Shown piece after piece: positions 17,688-26,718 of a DNA stretch of 64,000 nt (position 1 is its first letter; every line of letters starts with the position of its first letter). The stretch comes from Ornithomonoglobus_A sp045612845. GTDB taxonomy: Bacteria; Bacillota; Clostridia; UBA1381. The stretch covers positions 176,185 to 240,184 of the forward strand of contig JAZKZV010000025.1 in NCBI GenBank assembly GCA_045612845.1, in the 5' to 3' direction. The notes below the pieces were generated by a model. The model had not been told where the DNA came from and made no database searches. It saw only the letters and a list, made by a program, of their open reading frames with translations. A program made the position numbers and the translations under genes.

Positions 17688-18182
17688 ATGAAGAAAGTTG
17701 CAAGCTTTGAAAAAGTAAGTGAAGAACAATTTAAAAAAGATTGGGATTTATCTGATGATTTTAAAACAGTGTACGATAAAATAAAACTTCCCAGACGTGC
17801 AACAAAAGGCTCTGCGGGATACGATTTTTTTGCACCTGCAGATATTACTCTTAACCCCGGCGAAACAATAAAGATACCAACAGGAATAAGAGTAAAAATA
17901 AATGACGGATGGGTTCTAAAGATATATCCAAGAAGTGGCCTGGGCTTTAAGTTCAGACTACAACTAAATAACACTGTTGGAATTATTGATAGCGACTATT
18001 ATAACAGTGATAATGAGGGTCATATCTTTTGTAAAATCACAAACGACTCAAATGAAGGAAAAACCGTATCAGTAAAAGAGGGCGATGGATTTTGTCAGGG
18101 AATTTTTGTTGAATATGGAATTACGTTTGATGATGATGCTTGCGAAGAAAGAAATGGTGGATTTGGCTCGACAACAAAATAA
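17688..18182 (+). CDS. dut: dUTP diphosphatase (trimeric dUTPase family)
   Basis: About 164 residues. Hydrolyses dUTP to dUMP, keeping uracil out of DNA and feeding dTMP synthesis. Motif 1 SAGYDFFAP, motif 2 PRSGLGFK, motif 3 NNTVGIIDSDYY (with the catalytic Asp), motif 5 GGFGSTTK at the very end. An N-terminal extension of ~35 residues precedes motif 1, as in some clostridial and phage enzymes. ATG 17688 is chosen because the GAAAGGG site abuts the earlier ATG at 17676. Third gene of the dNTP operon. A dCTP deaminase is less likely given motif 3. Confidence 0.88.
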   Translation: MKKVASFEKVSEEQFKKDWDLSDDFKTVYDKIKLPRRATKGSAGYDFFAPADITLNPGETIKIPTGIRVKINDGWVLKIYPRSGLGFKFRLQLNNTVGIIDSDYYNSDNEGHIFCKITNDSNEGKTVSVKEGDGFCQGIFVEYGITFDDDACEERNGGFGSTTK

Positions 18183-18188
18183 ATAAAA

Positions 18189-18222
18189 AAGGGATACAGG
18201 CTTAAAATGAGCTTGTATCCCT
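18189..18222. terminator. Bidirectional terminator between dUTPase and ptsI genes
   Basis: AAGGGATACAGGCT...GAGCTTGTATCCCTT forms a long stem with A and T runs at both ends, between two convergent genes. Confidence 0.8.
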
Positions 18223-18231
18223 TATATTTTG

Positions 18232-19860
18232 TTATAATCTTATTTTTCGTACTTTATCGCGTAGCTTTAATACTAATCCCGGTGATACGGAGAGTTCATC
18301 AATGCCCATTTTTAAAAAAGCCTCAGTAAGAGATGTGTCGCCTGCTAATTCGCCGCATATACCCACCCATATTCCGTGGTTGTGAGCATTTTTTGTAACT
18401 GTATCAATAAGACGCATTATTGCCTCGTGGTGTATATCACAAAAGTCATCTAAGTTAGAATTTTGCCTGTCCATAGCGAGGGTATATTGAGTTAAATCAT
18501 TTGTACCAATACTGAAAAAGTCTACCATAGGAGCAAGTAAATCACTTATGATTGCTGCTGCTGGAGTTTCTATCATTATACCAATTTCTATGCCCTCATT
18601 AAAACTAATTTCGTGTTCTTTTAATTCGCTCTTAACCTCGTCAATTATGTTTTTTATTTGAATAACTTCATTTACAGAAGTTATCATAGGAAACATTATT
18701 GATAAATTGCCATATACAGAGGCTCTTAAAAGTGCCCTCAGCTGTGTTTTAAATATTTCAGGACGTTTTAAACAAATTCGTATTGCTCTGAATCCAAGTG
18801 CGGGATTTTCCTCTTTTTCTATATTAAAATAGTCTGCTTGCTTGTCTGCACCAATATCCAGTGTGCGTATAATTACCTTTTTTCCTGCCATACTTTCGAG
18901 TACTTTTTTGTAAGTTTGAAACTGAAATTCTTCACTCGGATAATCATCATTTTCAAGATATAAAAACTCGCTTCTGAACAAACCTATTCCGGAGGCATCG
19001 TTTGTGATAGCAGCACCTATATTTGCAAGACTCCCGATATTTGCAAAAATATTAACCTTTGTACCATCAAGAGTAATATTATCCTTGCCTTTTAAATCAA
19101 GCAGGAGCTCTTTTTGTTTTCTGTCTTCTTCTTGCCTCTTTTTCATTTTATTTAACATAGTATCGTCGGGGGAAAGGTACATTTTACCACTGTATCCGTC
19201 TACGATTGCAACTTCGCCATCCTTAATTTTACTTAAAAACTCACTTCCGGCACCGATTATTGCGGGAATGTTCATTGTTCTTGCTAAAATGGCAGTATGC
19301 GAGTTTAAAGAACCGTATGCAGTAACAAAAGCTACTACCTTATCCTTGTCCAATGCTACAGTTTCGCTCGGAGCTAAATCATCAGCGCATATTATTACAC
19401 TATGGTTATCTGTTTTAATTTCGCACTCTGTTTGTGTAAGATTTTTTATAATTCTGTCCGATATATCCTTTATATCAGCTGCACGTGCCTGCATATACGA
19501 GTCATCCATAAGAGAAAACATGGACGATAAATTGTCAGAAGTGATTGCAACTGCATATTCAGCAATAACATTTTGAGTTTCTATGATATTTATTACAGAT
19601 TCGTTAAAGTCCTCATCATCAAGCATCATTTTATGAATTTCAAAAATCTGTGCATTGGCACTTCCTACTTCGTCTAATGCTTTTTTATATATGTCATCAA
19701 GTTCATTTGTTGCCGATATCTTAGCCTTTTCAAAACGCTCTTTTTCCTTATCTACATTATCTGTACGCTCACGCTTTACAGAAATTTCTTTTTTTTCAAA
19801 TACAGATACCTTGCCTATAGCAATTCCATCATATACACTTCTGCCAGAAATTGTAAGCAT
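18232..19860 (-). CDS. ptsI: PTS enzyme I (phosphoenolpyruvate-protein phosphotransferase)
   Basis: 542 residues. Takes phosphate from PEP and passes it to HPr. N-terminal domain with the phosphorylated His in GSLNSHTAILART; C-terminal PEP-binding barrel with LDIGADK, GFRAIRICL, FFSIGTNDLTQYTLA and the conserved Cys in GICGELAGD. Slightly shorter than the usual ~570 residues, all key residues present. Downstream of ptsH by 20 bases. No PTS enzyme II gene is in this window. Confidence 0.93.
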   Translation of the reverse strand: MLTISGRSVYDGIAIGKVSVFEKKEISVKRERTDNVDKEKERFEKAKISATNELDDIYKKALDEVGSANAQIFEIHKMMLDDEDFNESVINIIETQNVIAEYAVAITSDNLSSMFSLMDDSYMQARAADIKDISDRIIKNLTQTECEIKTDNHSVIICADDLAPSETVALDKDKVVAFVTAYGSLNSHTAILARTMNIPAIIGAGSEFLSKIKDGEVAIVDGYSGKMYLSPDDTMLNKMKKRQEEDRKQKELLLDLKGKDNITLDGTKVNIFANIGSLANIGAAITNDASGIGLFRSEFLYLENDDYPSEEFQFQTYKKVLESMAGKKVIIRTLDIGADKQADYFNIEKEENPALGFRAIRICLKRPEIFKTQLRALLRASVYGNLSIMFPMITSVNEVIQIKNIIDEVKSELKEHEISFNEGIEIGIMIETPAAAIISDLLAPMVDFFSIGTNDLTQYTLAMDRQNSNLDDFCDIHHEAIMRLIDTVTKNAHNHGIWVGICGELAGDTSLTEAFLKMGIDELSVSPGLVLKLRDKVRKIRL

Positions 19861-19880
19861 TTTTATTTCCTCCGCACCTG

Positions 19881-20138
19881 TTATAGATTTTCGTTTAAAA
19901 ATTTCTTAAGTTCTTCTTCTGCAGCACCTTCGTCTGTACCCTCAATAACAATTTTTATTGTATCACCTTGCTTTATACCTAAGCCCATAAGAGCAATGAG
20001 CTTAGTTGCACCCACAGATGTATTGTCCTTTTGGATTGTAATGTTACTTTCAAACTTCTTTGCTGTATTTACCAATAAGCCGGCAGGTCTTGCATGAATA
20101 CCTAACTCATCCTTTATTGTATACTCAAAAACTTTCAT
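19881..20138 (-). CDS. ptsH: Phosphocarrier HPr-like protein lacking the regulatory Ser
   Basis: 85 residues. The active His is present in LGIHARPAGLLV. An ungapped alignment to B. subtilis HPr places Lys (GATKLIALMG) at position 46, where Gram-positive HPr has the Ser phosphorylated by HPr kinase (NLKSIMGVM). This HPr should still pass phosphate from PtsI but could not be Ser-phosphorylated for CcpA-type catabolite repression. Strong AAGGAGG ribosome site. First gene of the ptsH-ptsI pair. Confidence 0.92.
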   Translation of the reverse strand: MKVFEYTIKDELGIHARPAGLLVNTAKKFESNITIQKDNTSVGATKLIALMGLGIKQGDTIKIVIEGTDEGAAEEELKKFLNENL

Positions 20139-20156
20139 ATTTTACCTCCTTAAAAT

Positions 20157-20194
20157 CAAATAATTGCCAAGCCTATATGCCGGGCAATTATTTG
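20157..20194 (-). terminator. 12-bp hairpin between ypeB and ptsH
   Basis: CAAATAATTGCC (20157-20168) pairs with GGCAATTATTTG (20183-20194) around a 14-base loop. It sits just after the ypeB stop and most likely ends the sleB-ypeB transcript. The trailing T-run is weak. Confidence 0.6.
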
Positions 20195-20201
20195 TTGTAG
20201 T

Positions 20202-21563
20202 TTATACAGTTAAAATTCCCTCATCACTTTCTATCAGAAGAAGAATTTGCTCCTCATGGCCATTTTGGGCATTTATATATATTATAAAGTTTCTATCGTG
20301 AAAATTACCCTTAAACTCGTAGCATAACACCTCATCTAAATTGTCTTTTGGTATAAGCGCAAGGCGGGGAGAGGCATCAACCGCCAGGGAGGTTGAGATA
20401 TAATTTTTAGCGTCATCCTGACTAATCTTAACTTCCTCTAACTGTCGTTCTCTATGATTTGTCAGATATCCTTTTGATTCAAAACCTACAATTTCGCCAT
20501 TATCTAATGCTACTTTAACTTTTATAAGGTCGCTATAGCATATTACACCGTCTTGTGAATATGCAAAGTTAATGGTTGCAATATTATTGGACTTATCATA
20601 GTAGTTAGAAACCATATCGTAAATTCCTCTGTCTTCGAGAAATTTTATTGCTTTCTCCGTTGCGGTTGCTACATCAATTACTTCATTTTGAACATTTACA
20701 TTGTCAAGAAAATATAATATATATCCACCCTTTTTTGTTATGCTTATAGAAATCTGCTCCGACTTTGTTGAAACTCCAAAAGTATAAGTGGGTATATCAT
20801 TGTTGTTTGATTCATTTGAAAAATTCAAATTGCGTCCGCGGTCGCCAAGGAATTCCTTTGCTATTGAGAGAGCCTCTTCTTTTGATATCTCACTGGCGTT
20901 TTCAAGCATTTTTGGTTTTTGGTTTGCAATATGCTCCGAAAATGGACCATCATAGATTAGGGAGGGGTACTCATCAAACGATTTTTCTACACCTTCAAGG
21001 CTCGATAATATACCGCCCTCGTCGGCGTGTACAACATTTTTTGAGTCCTTTTGGTTATTTAAATCTGAAATTTTAATTTCACCTGAGTACAGCTTATCTT
21101 GTATTTGTCTTAATTTATCTTTTAATGAAGTTGAAAAAGTATTTAATTCATTTAGTGTTTTATATTCGTCCTCGGATATTTCTTTCCCTTTTATCATGGA
21201 TTGTGATAGTACGTAAGTATAATCACCAACCTGAGAAAGAAATTTTGATGTGTTTTCCAAAGACACCTGTGATGTGGGGAGTTGTCCCAAACAAGACTTT
21301 GCCTCTGCCGCCTCGCTGAAAATATCATTTGATATAGATGCAAGTTGCGCCGGAGTTTTTGCAAGCTGTGCCTTTGTAAGTTGAACGTCTATATTATCTA
21401 TATAATCTGCAAGTTCAAAAAAAGCCCTGTTATAACTGTTTTCAACATTATTTTCGAGTGCTAAGGCAGTTTTTCTTGAATTGAGTGCCCATAAAAAACA
21501 ACTCACAAGGGCGGCTATAAGAATAGTGTATAGCCAGAAGTGTATATTTTTTGTTCTTTCCAT
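20202..21563 (-). CDS. ypeB: Germination protein YpeB
   Basis: 453 residues. Needed for stable incorporation of the cortex-lytic enzyme SleB into the spore. One N-terminal membrane helix (residues ~9-26), a long helical region, then PepSY-like repeats in the C-terminal half (SKEEALSIAKEFLGDRG, AIKFLEDRGI, SQDDAKNYISTSL). Length and order match B. subtilis YpeB. It follows sleB by 13 bases, the same pairing as in Bacillus, so both are probably made in the forespore (sigma-G, inferred). Confidence 0.9.
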   Translation of the reverse strand: MERTKNIHFWLYTILIAALVSCFLWALNSRKTALALENNVENSYNRAFFELADYIDNIDVQLTKAQLAKTPAQLASISNDIFSEAAEAKSCLGQLPTSQVSLENTSKFLSQVGDYTYVLSQSMIKGKEISEDEYKTLNELNTFSTSLKDKLRQIQDKLYSGEIKISDLNNQKDSKNVVHADEGGILSSLEGVEKSFDEYPSLIYDGPFSEHIANQKPKMLENASEISKEEALSIAKEFLGDRGRNLNFSNESNNNDIPTYTFGVSTKSEQISISITKKGGYILYFLDNVNVQNEVIDVATATEKAIKFLEDRGIYDMVSNYYDKSNNIATINFAYSQDGVICYSDLIKVKVALDNGEIVGFESKGYLTNHRERQLEEVKISQDDAKNYISTSLAVDASPRLALIPKDNLDEVLCYEFKGNFHDRNFIIYINAQNGHEEQILLLIESDEGILTV

Positions 21564-21576
21564 TTACTTGTCTCCT

Positions 21577-22020
21577 TTATCTGCAAAATCTGTGTTTTCC
21601 GATTTGAACAATAAGCGGTCTTGACCATATCCATGAATTTGTTGCTGTGTCGGGGTTAAAATAGTATATTGCACCTGATGTTGGGTCCCAGCCATTCATT
21701 GCGTCCTTGCACGCCTTGTATACAGTTGAATTTTCGCTTATAGGTACATTTATTTGCCCGTCAGATACTGCAGTAAATGCACCGGGTTGATATATAACAC
21801 CTGATATAGTATTCGGAAATGATGAGTGTTTTACACGGTTTAATATAACTGCTGCCACAGCAACCTGTCCCTCGTATGGCTCACCTCGTGCTTCGCCATT
21901 TACTGCTCTTGCAAGTATTTGCACGTCGCTTGATGAGGTTTGTGCAGTAACAGAGCTATATCTTGTCAAAAAAGTTGAAAGTGTTATTATTGTTAGCATT
22001 ATTGATGTAAATTTTTTCAT
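21577..22020 (-). CDS. sleB: Spore cortex-lytic enzyme SleB-type hydrolase (catalytic domain only)
   Basis: About 147 residues: signal peptide (MKKFTSIMLTIITLSTFLT...) followed directly by the SleB/CwlJ hydrolase domain with ARAVNGEARGEPYEGQVAVA (catalytic Glu) and AVILNRVKHSSFP. SleB is a lytic transglycosylase that degrades muramic-lactam cortex during germination. The peptidoglycan-binding domain usual in Bacillus SleB is absent, so this is a minimal form; pairing with ypeB argues for SleB over CwlJ. Start 22020 has a strong AGGAGGTC site; an in-frame ATG at 22050 lies before that site. Confidence 0.88.
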   Translation of the reverse strand: MKKFTSIMLTIITLSTFLTRYSSVTAQTSSSDVQILARAVNGEARGEPYEGQVAVAAVILNRVKHSSFPNTISGVIYQPGAFTAVSDGQINVPISENSTVYKACKDAMNGWDPTSGAIYYFNPDTATNSWIWSRPLIVQIGKHRFCR

Positions 22021-22136
22021 AATCGACCTCCTGTTCATTATTTCTATCATTTCAAATAATTTTAGATTTTATGTATAATAAAGTATAATAGTTGTCAATT
22101 ATTTATATAGAAATTTATTTGTAAAGGGGAACTAAA

Positions 22137-22709
22137 ATGAAAAATATTATAAATGCATTTGTTTTGACTTTTGTCATGGCAGTATCGGTACAGTTTTTTG
22201 TTAATGAAGTTGATGACGAACTTAAAGACAGTCTTGTAAGATTACATATAGTAGCAAACAGTAACAGTAAAGATGACCAGAAAATAAAATTAAGAATAAG
22301 AGACGAAATATTAAAGAGCGTATCATTAACTGATAAGAATTTTATAGAAAAAGCGGAGACTATAGCAAATAATGAGTTGATAAATATGGGTTATAGCGCA
22401 AAAGCAGAGTATGGTGAATTTTACTTTCCGAATAAAAAGTACCAGAATATAACCTTGCCATGTGGCGAATACAGAGGTGTAAAAATTGTATTAGGAGAGG
22501 GGAAGGGAGAAAATTGGTGGTGTGTGCTTTATCCTCCTATGTGTGTTAGCCAGGAAAGTGTTAAAATGGATACAAGCAGCAAAAATTTATTAAAAGAGGA
22601 ATTAAATAACTCTGTTTTTGATATAATAACTAATAGTGATGAAAAAGTAATCGTAAAATTCAAAGTTGTTGAGGCTTTTAATTATATTACTAAAAAGTTG
22701 AATAAATAA
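22137..22709 (+). CDS. spoIIR: Stage II sporulation protein R
   Basis: 190 residues. Forespore signal protein that triggers SpoIIGA to process pro-sigma-E in the mother cell. N-terminal signal/anchor helix, then LVRLHIVANSNSKDDQKIKL (family signature), the central CGEYRGVKIVLGEGKGENWWC and YPPMC. Normal length. Ribosome site AAAGGGGAA. Monocistronic, divergent from sleB; a sigma-F promoter would be expected upstream but I cannot identify it with confidence. Confidence 0.9.
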   Translation: MKNIINAFVLTFVMAVSVQFFVNEVDDELKDSLVRLHIVANSNSKDDQKIKLRIRDEILKSVSLTDKNFIEKAETIANNELINMGYSAKAEYGEFYFPNKKYQNITLPCGEYRGVKIVLGEGKGENWWCVLYPPMCVSQESVKMDTSSKNLLKEELNNSVFDIITNSDEKVIVKFKVVEAFNYITKKLNK

Positions 22710-22761
22710 AAAAATAAAAACATTTTATTTATAGCTAAAATAACAAAATTACCAAAATCTA

Positions 22762-22790
22762 TTGACAAAAATATACGAATATGATATTAT
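22762..22790 (+). promoter_or_regulatory. Strong promoter of the initiator tRNA gene
   Basis: TTGACA (22762-22767), 17-base spacer, TATTAT (22785-22790) preceded by TGA (extended -10). A small inverted repeat TTGAG...CTCAA at 22801-22816 lies between promoter and tRNA. Confidence 0.75.
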
Positions 22791-22828
22791 ATATTAGTAG
22801 TTGAGATTAAACTCAATTTCTTATATAT

Positions 22829-22901
<73 letters not shown>

Positions 22902-22906
22902 CTATA

Positions 22907-22940
22907 GCGGAACAAGTTATACTTGTTCCGTTTTTTTTTG
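22907..22940 (+). terminator. Terminator of the tRNA-fMet gene
   Basis: CGGAACAAGT and ACTTGTTCCG form a 10-bp stem followed by nine T residues. Confidence 0.85.
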
Positions 22941-22999
22941 TTAAGAGAAAAGGTAAATGTGAGTACGACGAGCGTAGCTCGTTTGTGGTTTTTTTATTG

Positions 23000-23803
23000 C
23001 TATGAGCGGTATTTCTTTCTGTATGTATTAGGTGATATACTGTTTGTTTTCTTAAAAATAGTCGAAAAATAATTACTATCGTTAAAACCGCATAAAAATG
23101 CAATGTTGCTTATTGTTTCGTTTGTTGATGATAAAAGCTTTTTTGCCTCTTTCATGCGTATCATAAGTAAATATTCCTTATAACCCAACCCTGTTGATTT
23201 TTTAAAAAATTTGGAAAAATAAAACTTGCTAAATCCTGTTTTCTCGCTCATGGTATCAAGAGTAAGTTGTGAGGAAAAATTTTTGTTTATATAGATTATA
23301 ATATCTTCGATAACTAAGTTGTTATTTTGCTCATCATTTGTCATATAGCATGATTCATTTCTTATAATATACGAAAATAATTCGGTAAGATGACATTTAA
23401 TCAATTCCTCAGAAACCATATCATTTTTTTTGTATTCAAATTCTATTTTATCTAATATTTCCTCTATTTCTTTATAATTTCCTGGTCTGTATATATGTTG
23501 TTTTAATAAATTCTGTAACATAGAGAAAAGCTCTGTATTTATAAATTCATTATCAAATTGCAGAAGAAGTCTCTCATAATCGTAATCCTGATATGTTGCA
23601 TTATGAATTACACCGTTTGGTATTACAATTATATCGTGTGTTGCTACATTATATATTTTATTATCTATAAAATAACAACAGCTACCTTTTTTCATATAAT
23701 ATATTTCAAAATAATTGTGGTAGTGATTCCCTGTGTGTTTATAGTTCTTGTTACCTATTCTTTTTTCGAACAAAAATTTATTTGTCTTTTCCTTTTTTTC
23801 CAT
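23000..23803 (-). CDS. AraC-family transcriptional regulator (pectin/galacturonate operon)
   Basis: About 267 residues. N-terminal cupin-like sensor (HYHNYFEIYYMKKGSCCYFI) and a C-terminal pair of HTH motifs (TLDTMSEKTGFSKFYFSKFF and ISNIAFLCGFNDSNYFSTIFKK). The 23803 ATG (MEKKEK...) is chosen because GGGGGTG lies 8 bases upstream; the frame is open further. Transcribed away from the serine hydrolase-uxaB-GH28-uxaA operon, so it most likely senses a uronate or oligogalacturonide and activates that operon (inference). Confidence 0.88.
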   Translation of the reverse strand: MEKKEKTNKFLFEKRIGNKNYKHTGNHYHNYFEIYYMKKGSCCYFIDNKIYNVATHDIIVIPNGVIHNATYQDYDYERLLLQFDNEFINTELFSMLQNLLKQHIYRPGNYKEIEEILDKIEFEYKKNDMVSEELIKCHLTELFSYIIRNESCYMTNDEQNNNLVIEDIIIYINKNFSSQLTLDTMSEKTGFSKFYFSKFFKKSTGLGYKEYLLMIRMKEAKKLLSSTNETISNIAFLCGFNDSNYFSTIFKKTNSISPNTYRKKYRS

Positions 23804-23952
23804 ATCCATCACCCCCGATGTTATTATATATAAATAGGACAAAAAAGTCAAGAAAATATATAAAAATGTGCAAAAATTCTAAGGAAAAGTTTAAAAAAAT
23901 GTTGTATAATAAACATAGTAAAAATTTTATTTATAAAGAGAGGTATTTTACT

Positions 23953-25425
23953 ATGTTTAAAAATGTTGCTCCCGAAAGTGTCGGAATTTCTTCAAAAGAA
24001 GTTCTTGGATTTTTAAAACGATATAGTGCGTACAATTTTACCACTCATTCAATAATTATGGCAAGAGGTAATAATATTTTTGCCGAGTGTTATTATGCAC
24101 CATTCAATAAAGATTTTAAACACAGAATGTATTCTGTATCAAAAAGCTTTGTTGGAGCTGCAATAGGTATTTGCGAGCAGGAGGGATACATTTCTATTGA
24201 AGATAAGCTTATAAAATACTTCCCTGAATACGAAGAACAGGTAAACGATAGATTTCGCGAAACTACAATTCGAGATATGCTTTGTATGTCTACAAGCATA
24301 GAAGAAAATATATATTGGTTTACAAGTGGTACAACAGACAGAACATCAGTCTATTTTGATTTAAATGCCACACGTATTCCCGGTACTACATTCAAATACG
24401 ATAGCCCCGGTTCATATATTCTGGGTGTTATTGTAGAAAAAGTTACAGGCATGTCATTTTTGGAATATCTAAAAGAAAAAGCGCTAAAACATGGTGGATT
24501 TTCTGAGGATTCATATACACTTAAATGCCCGGGCGGATACGCATGGGCAGACTCGGCGATACTGTGTACTTCGAGAGATTTGCTTATTTTTGCTCGTTTT
24601 ATGATGGATAAGGGATATATAAACGGTGTTAATTACCTGAATAGCGAATATGTTGAACAGGCAATAGCCAGACAGGTAGATAATGATTGCTCCGAAACCG
24701 GACGTCATTTTGATACCAATGGCTATGGCTATCAGATTTGGAAAGCGCCAAATGATGGATTTATGTTTTTGGGCATGGGCGACCAGCTTGCAATATGTGA
24801 TCCTAAAACTGATTTTGTTTTTGTAATCAATTCGGATAACCAATTTACACAAAATTCAAGAGCTATACTTTTTCATGAACTATATAACTTTATAATTCCT
24901 GCATTTGTTGATAGAGAACTTGCAGAGGACCAAAAATCATATGCTGAGCTTAGTGAATTTCTATCTACAAGAAAGCTTATGGCTCTTGAGGGAGCGACTT
25001 ATACAAAAACTCAGGATAAAATAAATAATTGTACATATAAGCTTGATGAAAACTCAATGAATATAGAGTATGTTAAGTTTAATTTTGAAGGAAACAAAGG
25101 TACACTTTCATACAAGAATCTTCAGGGTGAGAAAAAGCTATATTTTAAAATGTGCGAAAATGAATTCTTTAAATTCCCACAAGAGGGGTATTCTGATATG
25201 ATAGGAACATTTCCAGAACCAGAGAATATGTATGACTGTGCGTGTTCGGCTGCTTGGACTGAGGAGAGTAAGCTAAAACTTAAGGTACAGATTATAGATA
25301 AATACTTTGGAACAATATGTATGACATTTGGATTTAAGGATGACAGAGTAGGAATATATATGACAAAGAGGGCAGAAGCATTTTTGGATGAATACGAAGG
25401 CTATGCAAATGGTAAAAGAATTTAG
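23953..25425 (+). CDS. Serine hydrolase, beta-lactamase/penicillin-binding fold
   Basis: 490 residues, no signal peptide. Beta-lactamase-type domain with the SxxK nucleophile in YSVSKSFVGAAI, a YxN-like PGSYILG region, and a C-terminal beta domain. Such proteins act as esterases, D-aminopeptidases or transpeptidases; being first in a galacturonate operon, removal of acyl or methyl groups from imported pectin fragments is possible but unproven. Start 23953 has AGAGAGG 9 bases upstream; the frame stays open to 23782 but that part overlaps the AraC promoter region and is not conserved-looking. Confidence 0.85.
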   Translation: MFKNVAPESVGISSKEVLGFLKRYSAYNFTTHSIIMARGNNIFAECYYAPFNKDFKHRMYSVSKSFVGAAIGICEQEGYISIEDKLIKYFPEYEEQVNDRFRETTIRDMLCMSTSIEENIYWFTSGTTDRTSVYFDLNATRIPGTTFKYDSPGSYILGVIVEKVTGMSFLEYLKEKALKHGGFSEDSYTLKCPGGYAWADSAILCTSRDLLIFARFMMDKGYINGVNYLNSEYVEQAIARQVDNDCSETGRHFDTNGYGYQIWKAPNDGFMFLGMGDQLAICDPKTDFVFVINSDNQFTQNSRAILFHELYNFIIPAFVDRELAEDQKSYAELSEFLSTRKLMALEGATYTKTQDKINNCTYKLDENSMNIEYVKFNFEGNKGTLSYKNLQGEKKLYFKMCENEFFKFPQEGYSDMIGTFPEPENMYDCACSAAWTEESKLKLKVQIIDKYFGTICMTFGFKDDRVGIYMTKRAEAFLDEYEGYANGKRI

Positions 25426-25434
25426 GAGAAAATT

Positions 25435-26694
25435 ATGAGAGAGCAAATTATACAATTCGGTGAGGGTGGATTTCTAAGAGGTTTTTTTGACTGGATGCTT
25501 CAAAAGATGAACGATAAAGGTCTTACTGATGCAGGTATTGTTGTTGTACAACCAATAGAAGAGGGAATGTGTGATGTACTTGCAAAGCAAAACAACACAT
25601 ATACACACATAATACGAGGTGTAGAGGGTGTTGAGAGCACAGTAGTAAATTGCATTACCCGTTGCATAAAACCGTATGATGATTATGAGAGCTATCTTTC
25701 GCTTGCAGAAAATGAAGATTTTAAATATATAATTTCAAACACAACAGAGTCTGGAATTGTATATTGTGAGGGCGATAAATTAACAGATATGCCGCCCGTA
25801 TCATTTCCGGCTAAAGTTACAGCGCTTCTGCATAGAAGATTCAAGCTTGGTCTTCCGGGATTTATTTTCTTGCCCTGTGAGCTGATAGATAAAAATGGCT
25901 CTGTACTTCGTGAAATTATTTTAAAATATGCTGAGGAATGGGAGCTTGGCAGGGAGTTTATAGAATGGATACAAAATGAAAACTCATTCTGTAATACACT
26001 TGTTGATAGAATTAACACAGGCTACCCTAAAGATGAGAAAATGGATTTAGGATATACGGATAATTTAATTAACACTTCTGAGTATTTTCATTTATGGGTA
26101 ATTGAGGGTAAAAAAGAAGACTTTTCTGATTTGCCATTTGAACAAGCCGGTCTTAATGTTATAATATGCGACAGTATGGAAATGTATAGAACACGAAAAG
26201 TTCGTATTTTAAATGGTGCGCATACAGCACTTGTTCCGTATGCGCTTTTATCGGGCTTTGATACTGTAAAGAGTTGTGTAGATGATGAGAAGATGCTTGC
26301 ATATATAAAAAAATGCGTGTTTGATGAAATAATCCCGACACTTGATTTGCCAATAGATAAGTTGACACAATATGCCAATGATGTTATAGAAAGATTTAAA
26401 AACCCATACATAAAGCATTACCTTGCATCTATTTCTTTAAATTCAGTAAGTAAATTCAAGGTAAGGGTTTTACCGTCAATTCTTGAATATATAGGACGCT
26501 TTAATAAAATGCCGGAGACTTTGTTATTCTCGTTTGCTATGCTTATAAAATTCTATAAAGAGGGAACGCCGGATGATGATAATAATATTATTACATTCAT
26601 GAGAGAAAAATCAGTTCTGGAAATCCTTTCTAACGAGATGTTCTGGGGTTGTAATCTTGACTATTTATATGATGAAATTGCAAAATATTTATAA
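25435..26694 (+). CDS. uxaB: Tagaturonate reductase (altronate oxidoreductase)
   Basis: 419 residues of the mannitol dehydrogenase superfamily. N-terminal NAD-binding FGEGGFLRGFFDWMLQKM and C-terminal catalytic domain with VRILNGAHTALVPYALLSG (Lys/Asn/His site). Reduces D-tagaturonate to D-altronate in galacturonate breakdown. Start AGGAGAAAATT ATG. Ten bases after the serine hydrolase and followed by GH28 and UxaA, which fits the pathway. Mannonate or mannitol dehydrogenase are alternatives, made unlikely by the uxaA neighbour. Confidence 0.9.
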   Translation: MREQIIQFGEGGFLRGFFDWMLQKMNDKGLTDAGIVVVQPIEEGMCDVLAKQNNTYTHIIRGVEGVESTVVNCITRCIKPYDDYESYLSLAENEDFKYIISNTTESGIVYCEGDKLTDMPPVSFPAKVTALLHRRFKLGLPGFIFLPCELIDKNGSVLREIILKYAEEWELGREFIEWIQNENSFCNTLVDRINTGYPKDEKMDLGYTDNLINTSEYFHLWVIEGKKEDFSDLPFEQAGLNVIICDSMEMYRTRKVRILNGAHTALVPYALLSGFDTVKSCVDDEKMLAYIKKCVFDEIIPTLDLPIDKLTQYANDVIERFKNPYIKHYLASISLNSVSKFKVRVLPSILEYIGRFNKMPETLLFSFAMLIKFYKEGTPDDDNNIITFMREKSVLEILSNEMFWGCNLDYLYDEIAKYL

Positions 26695-26718
26695 TTACAA
26701 AAAGGGAGGCAAAGTGAT

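Noticed and set aside
23782..23952. N-terminal extension of the serine hydrolase frame up to 23782
   Set aside because: It overlaps the AraC start and the intergenic promoter region, lacks a ribosome site, and the ATG at 23953 has a good one.
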